Source: Streptomyces minutiscleroticus (GTDB lineage Bacteria; Actinomycetota; Actinomycetes; Streptomycetales; Streptomycetaceae). Taken from it: DNA of 64,000 nucleotides. The stretch is taken from contig NZ_BMVU01000005.1 in the NCBI RefSeq assembly GCF_014650875.1, forward strand, positions 248,001 to 312,000. Direction: 5' to 3'. The notes under the pieces are model-generated. The model saw nothing but the letters and a program-made list of their open reading frames with translations, was not told the origin of the DNA and searched no databases. A program made the position numbers and the translations under genes. Positions 8,788 to 18,079 of this stretch are shown in pieces (the stretch's first letter is position 1; the number at the start of each line of letters is the position of its first letter).

Positions 8788-9039
8788 GCCAGACATGATC
8801 CCGCAAGTACCCCCGGTGTGGGGAGCCAATGCCGCGACGCGGGCGGTCGCAGCTCAGGGCGCGTGGGGGCGGCCCCGGCGCACAGGCGCCCCGGTGACCC
8901 ACCGTGCCCGCGCCGGAACGGTTCGTATTGTGGCGAATCCATGACGTGCCCCGGACCCGCCTTCACTTACTCCAGGGGGGTGTACGGCCATTACGCTTGC
9001 CTCTCCGGACCCAGCCCAACTCATCGGAACGCGAGATAC

Positions 9040-10380
9040 ATGACCGTCAACGACGATGTCCTGCTTGTCCACGGCGGAACCCCGCTGGAGGGCGAGATCC
9101 GTGTCCGCGGTGCGAAGAACCTCGTACCGAAGGCCATGGTCGCCGCCCTGCTCGGCAGCGCTCCGAGCCGGCTGCGCAACGTCCCCGACATCCGTGACGT
9201 GCGCGTCGTACGCGGACTGCTGCAGCTGCACGGCGTGACGGTCCGCCCCGGTGACGAACCGGGCGAGCTGGTGCTCGACCCGACGCACGTCGAGAGCGCG
9301 AACGTCGCCGACATCGACGCGCACGCGGGTTCCTCGCGCATCCCGATCCTGTTCTGCGGCCCGCTGCTGCACCGCCTCGGGCACGCGTTCATCCCCGGCC
9401 TCGGCGGCTGCGACATCGGCGGCCGGCCGATCGACTTCCACTTCGACGTGCTGCGGCAGTTCGGCGCGACGATCGACAAGCGGGCGGACGGCCAGTACCT
9501 GGAGGCCCCGCAGCGGCTGCGCGGCACCAAGATCAAGCTGCCCTACCCGTCCGTGGGCGCGACCGAGCAGGTGCTGCTGACCGCCGTCCTGGCGGAGGGC
9601 GTCACCGAGCTGTCCAACGCGGCCGTGGAGCCCGAGATCGAGGACCTCATCTGCGTGCTGCAGAAGATGGGCGCGATCATCGCCATGGACACCGACCGGA
9701 CCATCCGGATCACCGGCGTCGACTCGCTGGGCGGCTACACGCACGCGGCCATACCGGACCGGCTGGAGGCCGCCTCCTGGGCGTCCGCCGCGCTGGCGAC
9801 CGAGGGCGACATCTACGTGCGCGGCGCCCAGCAGCGCTCGATGATGACGTTCCTCAACACCTACCGGAAGGTGGGCGGCGCCTTCGAGATCGACGACGAG
9901 GGCATCCGCTTCTGGCACCCGGGCGGCCAGTTGAAGTCCATCGCGCTGGAGACGGACGTGCACCCCGGCTTCCAGACCGACTGGCAGCAGCCGCTGGTCG
10001 TGGCGCTGACGCAGGCCACGGGCCTGTCGATCATCCACGAGACGGTGTACGAGTCCCGGCTCGGCTTCACCTCCGCGCTCAACCAGATGGGCGCGCACAT
10101 CCAGCTCTACCGCGAGTGCCTGGGCGGCTCCGACTGCCGCTTCGGCCAGCGCAACTTCCTGCACTCGGCGGTCGTTTCGGGCCCCACCAAGCTGCAGGGC
10201 GCCGACCTGGTCATCCCCGACCTGCGCGGCGGCTTCTCGTACCTCATCGCGGCGCTGGCCGCGCAGGGCACCTCGCGGGTGCACGGCATCGACCTGATCA
10301 ACCGCGGCTACGAGAACTTCATGGAGAAGCTCGTGGAGCTGGGCGCCAAGGTCGAGCTGCCGGGCAAGGCCCTCGGCTGA
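9040..10380 (+). CDS. murA: UDP-N-acetylglucosamine 1-carboxyvinyltransferase
   Basis: A 446-residue MurA. It transfers enolpyruvate from PEP to UDP-GlcNAc, the first committed step of peptidoglycan synthesis in the cytoplasm. The fold's opening GTPLEGEIRVRGAKN is present, and the PEP-binding cysteine, the fosfomycin target, is Cys124 in GLGGCDIGGRP, so the enzyme should be fosfomycin sensitive in principle. DLRGGFSYLIAALAAQG near the end is the conserved C-terminal motif. The ATG at 9040 begins MTVNDDVLLVHGG. It is monocistronic, with a hairpin at 10435-10470 after the stop. Confidence 0.96.
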   Translation: MTVNDDVLLVHGGTPLEGEIRVRGAKNLVPKAMVAALLGSAPSRLRNVPDIRDVRVVRGLLQLHGVTVRPGDEPGELVLDPTHVESANVADIDAHAGSSRIPILFCGPLLHRLGHAFIPGLGGCDIGGRPIDFHFDVLRQFGATIDKRADGQYLEAPQRLRGTKIKLPYPSVGATEQVLLTAVLAEGVTELSNAAVEPEIEDLICVLQKMGAIIAMDTDRTIRITGVDSLGGYTHAAIPDRLEAASWASAALATEGDIYVRGAQQRSMMTFLNTYRKVGGAFEIDDEGIRFWHPGGQLKSIALETDVHPGFQTDWQQPLVVALTQATGLSIIHETVYESRLGFTSALNQMGAHIQLYRECLGGSDCRFGQRNFLHSAVVSGPTKLQGADLVIPDLRGGFSYLIAALAAQGTSRVHGIDLINRGYENFMEKLVELGAKVELPGKALG

Positions 10381-10434
10381 CGCCCTCCGCCGCCCGGTGA
10401 GGCCCTCGGCCGACGCCTGACGGCCTCCTCCGCC

Positions 10435-10470
10435 CGACGGGCCCGGTCGCCTCGTGCGCCGGGCCCGTCG
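10435..10470 (+). terminator. Hairpin downstream of murA
   Basis: A 12-bp perfect stem (10435-10446 with 10459-10470) and a 12-nt loop lie 55 nt after the murA stop. There is no T-run, as is common for GC-rich actinomycete terminators. Confidence 0.6.
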
Positions 10471-10579
10471 GCGTTCCCACGGCCCGCGCAGGGGGTGTCA
10501 GGGTGCCTGTTCCGGCCAGGACCCGCACATGCGTTCCCCGCCCGCGCGCGGGGCCTTCCGGGGCCGTGCGGGAACGCCG

Positions 10580-10615
10580 GAGGGGCGGCCACCCGGTGCC
10601 GGGTGGCCGCCCCTC
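10580..10615 (-). terminator. Terminator after hup, shared with murA
   Basis: A 17-bp perfect inverted repeat (10580-10596 with 10599-10615) with only two unpaired central bases sits between the convergent murA and hup genes. It could work in both directions. It lies 46 nt past the hup stop. Confidence 0.75.
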
Positions 10616-10661
10616 GGCGTCCGCTCGTGCCGTGCGCCGTCCCGTGGCGCACGGGCGCGGC

Positions 10662-10943
10662 TCACTTGCCCTTGGCGGCTTCCTTGAGCTTGGAGCCCGC
10701 GGAGACCTTCACGCTGTAGCCGGCCGGGATCTGGATGGGGTCGCCGGTCTGCGGGTTGCGCGCGGTGCGGGCGGCACGGTGGGTGCGCTCGAAGGTGAGG
10801 AAGCCGGGGATGGTGACCTTCTCGTCGCCCTTGGCGACGATCTCGCCGACGGTCTCGGCGAACGCGGCCAGAACGGCGTCGGCGTCCTTGCGGGTCACCT
10901 CGGCGCGGTCGGCCAGCGCGGCCACCAGCTCACTGCGGTTCAT
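10662..10943 (-). CDS. hup: HU family DNA-binding protein
   Basis: A 93-residue histone-like protein that bends and compacts DNA as a dimer. The HU signature is intact: MNRSELVAALADRAEVT at the start, the IPGFLTFERTHRAARTARNPQTG arm region around residues 43-65, and a lysine-rich end (KLKEAAKGK). It is the short HU type, without the long lysine tail of HupS. The ATG has GGGAGT 6 nt upstream. Its position between murA and the malic enzyme gene is the conserved Streptomyces order as I recall it. Confidence 0.95.
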   Translation of the reverse strand: MNRSELVAALADRAEVTRKDADAVLAAFAETVGEIVAKGDEKVTIPGFLTFERTHRAARTARNPQTGDPIQIPAGYSVKVSAGSKLKEAAKGK

Positions 10944-11316
10944 GTTGTTACTCCCGTGTCTTTCTTGCCATTGGGGCGTGAGATCGAAGCCGATGCTGCC
11001 AGGGCCGTCGATGCCTGCCCGGGCCCGGGTCCGTTCTCACGACCCCCGCGTCCCGGAGGTTGCCCCGGGACGAAGCCCTTGGGGATGCATCCTGCCCCCA
11101 CCTGCGGCGGTAAAGCCAATCCGGCACCCATGAGAGTCACACGAAAAGCGCCACCGACCGGAAACGGTGACGCTCCGTCCGCCTCCGGCAGCGGTCCGCA
11201 GGTGCGCGCGACCCGCGCCCGGCCGCCACCCTAGAGGGTGGCGGGAAGCGCGGATTCCGCGACGCGCCGGACCGGCGGCGGGCGTGGTGCCCGTCACAGC
11301 CGTGCAGTTCAGGGCC
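10944..11316. other. Intergenic region upstream of hup
   Basis: About 370 bases that should hold the hup promoter and the end of the malic enzyme transcript. I see no gene, no clear hairpin and no recognisable operator; short frames here have no coding character. Confidence 0.5.
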
Positions 11317-12750
11317 TCAGGACGAGGCCGCGCCCGCCACCGTCGCCCCGGCGGCCTTCGCCGCGTCGCGCACGGCGCCGGCGACGGCGCCCGCGACCTT
11401 GTCGTTGAAGACGCTGGGGATGATGTAGTTCGGGTTCAGCTCGTCCTCGCTCACCACGTCGGCCAGGGCGGCCGCGGCGGCGAGCATCATCTCGGTGTTG
11501 ACGGTGCGCGACTGGGCGTCCAGCAGGCCGCGGAAGACGCCCGGGAAGACCAGCACGTTGTTGATCTGGTTGGGGAAGTCCGAGCGGCCGGTGGCCACCA
11601 CCGCGGCCGTCTGGCGGGCGACGGCCGGGTCGACCTCGGGGTCGGGGTTGGCCAGCGCGAACACGATCGCGTCCTCGGCCATCGCGGCCACGTCGTCGCC
11701 GTCGAGGACGTTGGGGGCGGAGACGCCGATGAACACGTCCGCGCCGCGCACGGCCTCCTTCAGGGTGCCGGTCAGACCCTCGGGGTTGGTGTTGTCCGCG
11801 ATCCAGCGCAGCGGCGAGTCGCCGTCGGCGTCCACCAGGTCCTCGCGCCCGGCGTGCACCACGCCGTGGATGTCGGCCACCACGGCGTTCTTCACCCCCG
11901 CCGCCAGCAGCAGCTTCAGGATCGCGGTGCCGGCCGCGCCCGCGCCGGACATCACCACGCGGATGTCGCCCATGTCCTTGCCCGCCACGCGCAGCGCGTT
12001 GGTCAGCGCCGCGAGCACGACGATGGCGGTGCCGTGCTGGTCGTCGTGGAAGACGGGGATGTCCAGGGCCTCGCGCAGCCGGGCCTCGATCTCGAAGCAG
12101 CGAGGCGCGGAGATGTCCTCCAGGTTGATGCCCGCGAAGCCCGGCGCGATGGCCTTGACGATCTCCACGATGGCGTCGGTGTCCTGGGTGTCCAGGCAGA
12201 TCGGCCAGGCGTCGATGCCGGCGAACCGCTTGAACAGGGCCGCCTTGCCCTCCATCACCGGCAGCGCGGCCTTGGGGCCGATGTTGCCGAGGCCCAGCAC
12301 GGCCGAGCCGTCGGTGACGACCGCCACGGAGTTGCGCTTGATGGTCAGGCGGCGGGCGTCCTCGGGGTTCTCCGCGATCGCCATGCACACCCGGGCCACA
12401 CCCGGCGTGTAGACCATGGACAGGTCGTCACGGTTGCGGATGGGGTGCTTGGACGCCATTTCGATCTTGCCGCCGAGGTGCATCAGGAACGTACGGTCGG
12501 AGACCTTGCCCAGCGTGACGCCCTCGATGCCGCGCAGCTTCTCCACGATCTCGTCCGCGTGCGAGGTCGAGGTGGCGGCGATGGTGACGTCGATGCGGAG
12601 CTTCTCGTGGCCGGAGGCCGTGACGTCGAGGCCGGTGACCGAGCCTCCGGAGGACTCCACGGCCGTGGTGAGCTGGGAGACCGCCGTTCCGCTCGCGGGT
12701 ACCTCCAGCCGGACCGTCATCGAGTAGGAGACGCTGGGCGCCGTTGCCAT
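11317..12750 (-). CDS. NAD(P)-dependent malic enzyme with N-terminal ACT domain
   Basis: A 477-residue malate oxidoreductase (decarboxylating) that converts malate to pyruvate and CO2 with reduction of NAD(P). Residues 1-85 form an ACT-like regulatory domain. The catalytic part shows [10 protein letters not shown], the metal and substrate region (GGAxxG-like [28 protein letters not shown]), and the dinucleotide fold [20 protein letters not shown] precedes the ATG. It supplies pyruvate/acetyl-CoA precursors and NAD(P)H. It is transcribed alone from a 490-bp upstream region that has two dyads. Confidence 0.93.
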   Translation of the reverse strand: MATAPSVSYSMTVRLEVPASGTAVSQLTTAVESSGGSVTGLDVTASGHEKLRIDVTIAATSTSHADEIVEKLRGIEGVTLGKVSDRTFLMHLGGKIEMASKHPIRNRDDLSMVYTPGVARVCMAIAENPEDARRLTIKRNSVAVVTDGSAVLGLGNIGPKAALPVMEGKAALFKRFAGIDAWPICLDTQDTDAIVEIVKAIAPGFAGINLEDISAPRCFEIEARLREALDIPVFHDDQHGTAIVVLAALTNALRVAGKDMGDIRVVMSGAGAAGTAILKLLLAAGVKNAVVADIHGVVHAGREDLVDADGDSPLRWIADNTNPEGLTGTLKEAVRGADVFIGVSAPNVLDGDDVAAMAEDAIVFALANPDPEVDPAVARQTAAVVATGRSDFPNQINNVLVFPGVFRGLLDAQSRTVNTEMMLAAAAALADVVSEDELNPNYIIPSVFNDKVAGAVAGAVRDAAKAAGATVAGAASS

Positions 12751-13196
12751 GGCCGACTTCCTCTGCTTTCACCGTGTGTCGCTGTCACGCCCGGAGCGCG
12801 TGTGCGCCACAGGCGTCGTCCGATCGTCGCACCTACCGCGGAGTACGTGTTAGCCGCCCCGGGTTGCGAACGTTTTGTTCGCCGGTATCCGTGGTATTAC
12901 GGACGCCCGGGCGACACTATCGGAAAGAAGTTTCCGCGATACGAGAAAGAAGGGCAATGGCCGGACAGACGAAAGAGGTCCACGTCACGGTGACGTGGAC
13001 CTCTTCGAACGTTCAGTGACACCGACCCGCCATGCTCGCCTCGCGGCAAGTGGTCGCTCGTAGCGACGAAGGTTGGGCCCGGGGGCTTGGATCGGGCCGG
13101 TGCCACATCCAAGGTAACAAACGATCCCCGTAAGGCAATTCCCGTCCCGGAAGTTCGCCCCGCGGTCACCCGCTCCGCCCCCGGCCGGAACCGCGC
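12751..13196. other. Intergenic region with two dyads, upstream of the malic enzyme gene
   Basis: There is no convincing gene. GCGAAC (12866-12871) and GTTCGC (12877-12882) form an inverted repeat around a 5-nt spacer. A longer 16-bp perfect inverted repeat with a single-base centre (12973-12988 with 12990-13005) lies about 230 nt upstream of the malic enzyme start. The region is less GC-rich than its surroundings, as expected for promoters. A 20-codon frame starting at 12958 overlaps the hairpin and is probably fortuitous. Confidence 0.5.
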
Positions 13197-13242
13197 GGGC
13201 CGCCCCCGGAAGAGGCGGGGTCGCCTCTTCCGGGGGCGGCCC
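13197..13242 (-). terminator. Terminator after the HelD-like gene
   Basis: A 21-bp perfect stem (13197-13217 with 13222-13242) with a GGGT tetraloop begins 3 nt beyond the stop codon. It is one of the strongest hairpins in the window. Confidence 0.85.
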
Positions 13243-13244
13243 GG

Positions 13245-15611
13245 TCAGTCCCGCAGCAGGTCGGGCACCCCGTCCGCGTCGGGCTCGTCGCGGTCCGCCG
13301 AGACGACCGTCAGCTGCCTGGTGGCCCGGGTCAGCGCCACGTACAGCACGCGCAGGCCGGCCGGCGACTCGTCGGCGATCTCCGCGGGCGAGACCACGAC
13401 CGTGGCGTCGTACTCCAGGCCCTTGGCCTCCAGGCTGCCGAGCGCCACCACGCGGTCGCCCAGGCCCGCCAGCCAGCGGGCCGCCTCCTCGCGGCGGTTC
13501 ATGGCGACCACGACGCCCACCGTGCCGTCCACCTGGTCCAGAAGGTGCGCCGCCTCCTCGCGGACCGTGCGGCCCAGCGACTCGCCGACGACGGCGAACC
13601 GCGGCCGCACGCCCGTGGAGCGGACGGCCGACGGCGCCTCGGAGCCCGGCATCGCCAGCGCCAGCACCCGGGCGGCCAGCTCGGCGATCTCGGAGGGGTT
13701 GCGGTAGTTCACGGTGAGCGTGAAGCGGCGGCGCGGGCGGGTGCCGAGGGCCTCGTCGCGGGCCTCGGCCGCCTCGTCCGGGTCGGACCAGGACGACTGG
13801 GCGGGGTCGCCGACGACCGTCCACGTCGCGTGCCGGCCGCGGCGGCCGATCATGCGCCACTGCATGGGCGTCAGGTCCTGCGCCTCGTCGACGATGACGT
13901 GCGCGTACTCGGTGCGCTCCTGCGCCAGCCGCTCGGCCCGCTCGCGCTGCGACTCCTCGCGCACGGGCATCAGCTCCTCCAGACCCGTGAGCTGGTCCAG
14001 CGGGTCGAGCTCGCGCCTGCGGCGGGGGCGGGCCGGGGTGCCCAGGACCGCCTGCAGCTCGTCGAGCAGCGCCACGTCGTGCACGGACAGCCCGTCGCGC
14101 CTCAGCGACTTGGCCACGCGGCGCACCTCGCCGGGGTTGAGGACCCGGCGCGCCCAGCGGCCCAGCCGCTTCTCGTCGGCCATGGCGGCGAGCACCCCGC
14201 GCGGGGTCAGCTCGGGCCACCAGGCGTCGAGGAAGGCGGTGAAGGAGTCCTCGCCGGTGACGTCCTCGTCGAAGGAGGAGCGCAGCTCGGCGGCCAGCTC
14301 CGGGTCCGTGTGCCGGGTTCCCGCGCCGGACCGCTCCCACAGGGCGTCCAGGAGCAGCTTGCGGGCGCGCGGGCGCAGCAGGTTCACCGGCGCGGTGCCG
14401 CCGAGCGCGGTGCGCCGGACGCGGTCCAGCTCCTCGGCCTCCAGCTCAAGACGCCGCCCGAAGGCCACGATGCGCAGCCGGGTGGGCGTACCGGCGGCCG
14501 CGGCGGGGGCGTCGTCGTCCTCGCCGAGGGCGAGCTGCCCCTGCGCGGGGGCGGCCGGGGCGGGGGCGGCCGGGGTCTCCAGCGCCCCGCGCGCCGCCTT
14601 CCGCAGCACCTTCAGCATCCGGTACGAGCCCTTGATCCGGGCCACGGCCGGGGAGTCGTACAGGGTGGCCTCGGCGCCGTCGACGAGCGAGCCGACCGCG
14701 CGGATCGCGACCTGGCCCTCCTCGCCGAGGGAGGGCAGGACGCCCTCGGTGTACGCCACGAGCAGCGGCGTCGGCGAGACGACCAGGATGCCGCCCGCGT
14801 ACCGGCGGCGGTCCTGGTAGAGCAGGTACGCCGCCCGGTGCAGGGCGACGGCCGTCTTGCCGGTGCCGGGGCCGCCCTCGACGTAGGTCACGGAGGCGGC
14901 GGGAGCCCGGATCACCAGGTCCTGCTCGGCCTGGATGGAGGCGACGATGTCGCGCATGGAGTGGCTGCGGGCCCGGCCGAGCGCGGCCATCAGGGCGCCG
15001 TCGCCGACCACCGCCAGCTCCTGCCCGTCCAGGCTCGCCCGCAGCTCGGGGCGCATCAGGTCGTCCTCGACGCCGAGCACCCTGCGGCCCTTGGAGCGGA
15101 TGACGCGGCGGCGCACCACCCGGCCCGGGTCGACGGGCGTGGAGCGGTAGAAGGGCGCGGCGGCGGGCGCCCGCCAGTCGATGACCAGCGGCGCGTAGTC
15201 CGCGTCGAGGACGCCGATGCGGCCGATGTGCAGCGTCTCGGCGATGTCGGCGGTGTTGTCGTCGCGGACGGCGCCCTCGGCCGGCTCGACCGCGGTGTAC
15301 GCGCCGTCCGGGCCCTTCTTGCCGTCCTTGCCGAGCAGCAGGTCGATGCGGCCGAAGAGGAAGTCCTCGAACTCGTTGTTCAACCGGTTGAGGTGGATCC
15401 CGGCCCGGAAGACCTGGGCGTCGCGCTCGGCGAGCGCGCCGGGCGTGCCGACCTGGCCGCGCTTGGCCGCGTCGTTCATGAGGAACTCGGCCTCGTGGAT
15501 CTTCTCCTCGAGGCGCCGGTACACCCGGTCCAGGTGTTCCTGTTCGACGCCGATCTCCCGGTCGCGTACGGAGTCCCCGACCGAGTCGATCGCGGCTTGC
15601 TGAGCGGCCAC
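13245..15611 (-). CDS. HelD-like RNA polymerase recycling motor ATPase (UvrD/Rep-type helicase fold)
   Basis: A 788-residue superfamily 1 ATPase. Residues 1-80 form a charged coiled-coil arm (DREIGVEQEHLDRVYRRLEE) of the kind HelD inserts into the RNA polymerase secondary channel. The Walker A motif is GGPGTGKTAVALHR near residue 245, the Walker B motif is VIVDEAQDLTPMQW near residue 570, and the C-terminal motifs include LGSLEAKGLEYDATVVV and LYVALTRATRQL. HelD releases stalled polymerase from DNA; related actinomycete HelR proteins protect against rifampicin, but I see no rifampicin-associated element upstream. The GTG at 15611 is preceded by GAAGGGGG. Confidence 0.9.
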   Translation of the reverse strand: MAAQQAAIDSVGDSVRDREIGVEQEHLDRVYRRLEEKIHEAEFLMNDAAKRGQVGTPGALAERDAQVFRAGIHLNRLNNEFEDFLFGRIDLLLGKDGKKGPDGAYTAVEPAEGAVRDDNTADIAETLHIGRIGVLDADYAPLVIDWRAPAAAPFYRSTPVDPGRVVRRRVIRSKGRRVLGVEDDLMRPELRASLDGQELAVVGDGALMAALGRARSHSMRDIVASIQAEQDLVIRAPAASVTYVEGGPGTGKTAVALHRAAYLLYQDRRRYAGGILVVSPTPLLVAYTEGVLPSLGEEGQVAIRAVGSLVDGAEATLYDSPAVARIKGSYRMLKVLRKAARGALETPAAPAPAAPAQGQLALGEDDDAPAAAAGTPTRLRIVAFGRRLELEAEELDRVRRTALGGTAPVNLLRPRARKLLLDALWERSGAGTRHTDPELAAELRSSFDEDVTGEDSFTAFLDAWWPELTPRGVLAAMADEKRLGRWARRVLNPGEVRRVAKSLRRDGLSVHDVALLDELQAVLGTPARPRRRRELDPLDQLTGLEELMPVREESQRERAERLAQERTEYAHVIVDEAQDLTPMQWRMIGRRGRHATWTVVGDPAQSSWSDPDEAAEARDEALGTRPRRRFTLTVNYRNPSEIAELAARVLALAMPGSEAPSAVRSTGVRPRFAVVGESLGRTVREEAAHLLDQVDGTVGVVVAMNRREEAARWLAGLGDRVVALGSLEAKGLEYDATVVVSPAEIADESPAGLRVLYVALTRATRQLTVVSADRDEPDADGVPDLLRD

Positions 15612-15660
15612 CTGGCCCCCTTCTGACGTGCATGGCAGCCGTCAACCGTACGCGAAGGGG

Positions 15661-15691
15661 GCCCGGCGGTGCTACGCGTGCGCCGCCGGGC
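15661..15691 (-). terminator. Hairpin after the sigU-rsuA operon
   Basis: A 9-bp GC stem (15661-15669 with 15683-15691) and 13-nt loop begin 3 nt past the stop of rsuA on the minus strand. It is moderately convincing. Confidence 0.5.
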
Positions 15692-15694
15692 GGC

Positions 15695-16513
15695 TCACGC
15701 GTCCACCTCCACGAGCACGTCGCCGTCGAACGTCACGACCTCGAAGCGGTCGATGTCGTCGCGGTCGAAGGCCGCGCCGCCCTGCACGTACAGCGGGTCC
15801 CTGGCCTTCTCGTGGGTGCTGCCCGGGATGCCGTAGCCCCACTTCGGCACGGACCAGGAGCTGACGGTCTCGCGCTCGCCGTTCTTGCCGACGGCGACCA
15901 GGGAGCACTTCTCGGGTCCCGTGACGTTCCTCAGCTCCAGCAGGGCGTCGGTGCCCCAGGCTTTCCCGGTCATGCCGACCGTGGCGCTGACCTTGGTGGT
16001 CGGGTCGGTGGCCGACACCTTCTCGCCCATGTCCGCCAGGAGGCTCGCGGAGGAGGCCGCCGGGCCCGGCCGCGCGACGTCCTCGGTCTCGCCGCCGGAG
16101 GCCGCCACGACCGTCAGCGGCCCGCCGATGATCAGCGCCGCCGCGGCCGCGACCAGGTACATGCCCCGCCGCCGCTTCCTCGCGCGCCGCTCGGCGACCT
16201 CGTCGACCAGCCGTTCCGCCAGGCGCGGGCTCGGCTTGGCGGACAGCGACTCCGCGACGGCCGGGCTGCCCTGGGACCCCTGGGAGGTCTGCATGTCGGC
16301 GAGCGCCGCCAGCATCGGTTCCATGCCGGCCAGCTCGTCCAGTTGCCGCGCGCACCACTCGCACGTGGCGAGGTGCGCCTCGAAAGCGGTGGCCTCGGCG
16401 TCGTCCAGGATGCCGAGGGCGTAGGCGCCGACGGTCTCGTGCATGTCGTTCGGGCCCTGCGATCCCTGCATGGATCCAGGACTACCCGCTCCGAATCCCC
16501 CGTAAATGCTCAT
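15695..16513 (-). CDS. rsuA: Zinc-binding anti-sigma factor, membrane-anchored (RsuA-like)
   Basis: A 272-residue anti-sigma factor. The N-terminal ZAS domain contains HLATCEWC (HxxxCxxC) around residues 46-53. A single membrane segment (MYLVAAAAALIIGGPLTVVAA) starts near residue 120. The extracytoplasmic part (about 145-272) resembles the anti-sigma-K factor C-terminal domain. It should hold the ECF sigma factor at the membrane and release it on an envelope signal. Its ATG overlaps the sigma stop (ATGA, 16510-16513). The symbol is based on gene order: RsuA pairs with SigU in S. coelicolor. Confidence 0.85.
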   Translation of the reverse strand: MSIYGGFGAGSPGSMQGSQGPNDMHETVGAYALGILDDAEATAFEAHLATCEWCARQLDELAGMEPMLAALADMQTSQGSQGSPAVAESLSAKPSPRLAERLVDEVAERRARKRRRGMYLVAAAAALIIGGPLTVVAASGGETEDVARPGPAASSASLLADMGEKVSATDPTTKVSATVGMTGKAWGTDALLELRNVTGPEKCSLVAVGKNGERETVSSWSVPKWGYGIPGSTHEKARDPLYVQGGAAFDRDDIDRFEVVTFDGDVLVEVDA

Positions 16514-17100
16514 GCCGTCACCCCCCGCTCCTCCAGTGCGAGCTTCATCGAACGCAGGGCGTAGAACACCCTGGAGCGCACCGTGCCGCTGGGTATGCCC
16601 AGCGTCGCGGCGGCCTCGTTGACCGTACGCCCCTTGAAGTACGTCTCGACCAGTACCTCCCGGTGGGCCGGGGTCAGGTCGTCCAGTGCGTCCGACAGTG
16701 TCATCAGCCACAGCGCCTTGTCGATCTCGTCCTCCGCGGGGATGACCTCCAGCGGCGACGGGTCGACCTCCTGCGGCCGGGCCTGCCGGCTGCGGTGACC
16801 GTCGATGACGATGCGCCGGGCGACCGTCACCAGCCAGGGGCGTACCGAGCCGGTCGCGCGGTTGAGCTGACCGGCGTTCTTCCAGGCCCTGATGAGCGTC
16901 TCCTGCACGACGTCCTCGGCGCGCTGGCGGTCTCCGGCGACCAGCCGCAGGACGTAGGCGAGCAACGGACCGGCGTGTTCGCGGTAGAGCGCGCGCATCA
17001 GTTCCTCGTCCGGTTCGGTCGACGAAGCCGGCGAGGAGGGTGTCATGCGATGTCGGGCCCTGCGCCTTCGTTCGTCAGCCACGGCGGAATCCTTGCGCAC
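16510..17100 (-). CDS. sigU: ECF RNA polymerase sigma factor (SigU-like)
   Basis: A 196-residue group 4 sigma factor with region 2 (AYVLRLVAGDRQRAEDVVQETLIRAWKN, around residues 48-75) and region 4 (LTPAHREVLVETYFKGRTVNEAAATLGIPSGTVRSRVFYALR, around 140-185), and no region 3. The GTG at 17100 has GGAGG 7 nt upstream, which decides the long start over the internal ATG 18 codons later. The anti-sigma gene follows in a 4-bp overlap. In S. coelicolor SigU controls secreted proteins and affects development; that function is inferred here from synteny and the RsuA partner. Confidence 0.88.
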   Translation of the reverse strand: MRKDSAVADERRRRARHRMTPSSPASSTEPDEELMRALYREHAGPLLAYVLRLVAGDRQRAEDVVQETLIRAWKNAGQLNRATGSVRPWLVTVARRIVIDGHRSRQARPQEVDPSPLEVIPAEDEIDKALWLMTLSDALDDLTPAHREVLVETYFKGRTVNEAAATLGIPSGTVRSRVFYALRSMKLALEERGVTA

Positions 17101-17273
17101 GCCTACCTCCGGTGTCCGGGGGTTCCCCCAGTCGGTCGCTCACCGTCGGATACGCACGCGGCGGGCCCGCTGTTCAAAGCGGCCTCAAAACTTCCGGGGC
17201 GGGTGATGTTTTGCGATGCAAGTGATGCTGATGGGTCGTCATGTCCCCTGCGGTGGCCGCGCCGTGGTCCGGT

Positions 17274-17855
17274 TCACGCGCGGGCGAGGGCGGCGCGGCG
17301 GCGGTGGCGGGCGACCCGCTCCCGGTTGCCGCACACCTCGCTGGAGCACCAGCGGCGGCGCCGGCCGCGCGAGGTGTCGAGGTACACGATGGGGCAGTCG
17401 TCGCCCTCGCACTGGCGCAGCCGGGCCCGGGCGGCGGGGTCGGTGAGCAGGTCCACGGCGTCCCGGGCGACCGCGGCGAGCAGCTCGGCCCGGCCGGGCG
17501 GGGCGTACAGGACGCGGACGAGGGTGCCGTCGGCGGCGCGGACGGCGCGGGGCGCGGGCGGCGCGGGGCGGGCGAGGTCGTTGACCCGGGTCAGCGCGCC
17601 GTCGGCGGGGACGGGCCCGCCGCGCACCAGCTCCCCCACGCAGGAGCGCAACTCGCGGAACGGCGGCAGCCAGCCCGCGTCCACCGCGGCCAGCGACGTG
17701 CCCGCCGGCACGAGCCCGGCCCCCGCGATCCACGCCCGCAGCCGGTCCGCCGAGTCGAGCCGCTCCCCGGGGTGCGTGGTCGCCACCAGGTCCAGGCAGA
17801 TCCGCCCGGAGTCGAACCGCAGCTCGTACGCGGGCGTGGCCGCACCGGATGCCAT
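17274..17855 (-). CDS. CGNR zinc finger protein (ABATE domain)
   Basis: A 193-residue putative DNA-binding regulator. The N-terminal ABATE domain covers about 1-140. The C-terminal treble-clef-like finger starts LRQCEGDDCPIVYLD and continues WCSSEVCGNRERVARHRRR, giving four cysteines and the CGNR motif that names the family. The start at 17855 gives MASGAATPAYELRFD, which matches family starts; a longer frame to 17897 adds a poor N-terminus. Neighbours do not suggest a target. Confidence 0.85.
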   Translation of the reverse strand: MASGAATPAYELRFDSGRICLDLVATTHPGERLDSADRLRAWIAGAGLVPAGTSLAAVDAGWLPPFRELRSCVGELVRGGPVPADGALTRVNDLARPAPPAPRAVRAADGTLVRVLYAPPGRAELLAAVARDAVDLLTDPAARARLRQCEGDDCPIVYLDTSRGRRRRWCSSEVCGNRERVARHRRRAALARA

Positions 17856-17999
17856 GTGCCTGTCACCGCCTCGGGGGGTACCGGCAGGACGGACCACGCG
17901 GGGACCCGGGCCGCAGGAGGTCCGGGCCGCCGGGGGGGACGGCGGAGGTCCGTCCTCCTACAGTGCCTTTCCCGGGGCGCGACCGGAAGTCCTCGTACC

Positions 18000-18022
18000 G
18001 CCGACGGCGGTGGGCCGTCGGC
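18000..18022 (-). terminator. Hairpin after nnaR
   Basis: GCCGACGGC (18000-18008) pairs with GCCGTCGGC (18014-18022) across a 5-nt loop; CTCGT and ACGAG flank the stem and can extend it with a small bulge. It lies 58 nt past the nnaR stop. Confidence 0.6.
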
Positions 18023-18079
18023 ACGAGGGACAGCGCCGTACCGGAGCGAGCGGAGCCGGCCGGTGGCGGCCGTGTCCGG

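Noticed and set aside
12866-12882. LexA (SOS) box, CGAAC and GTTCG arms
   Set aside because: The spacer is 5 nt, while actinobacterial LexA sites need 4 nt, and the downstream gene is a malic enzyme with no DNA damage role.
12958-13020. A 20-codon peptide gene (MAGQTKEVHV...) with GAAGGG upstream
   Set aside because: It overlaps the long palindrome and the repetitive coding (V/T/W) follows from it; there is no family and no neighbour to support it.
15612-15694. Rifampicin-associated element upstream of the HelD-like gene
   Set aside because: I looked for the GGGGCTTGC-type palindrome linked to HelR genes and did not find it, so I do not call this gene HelR.
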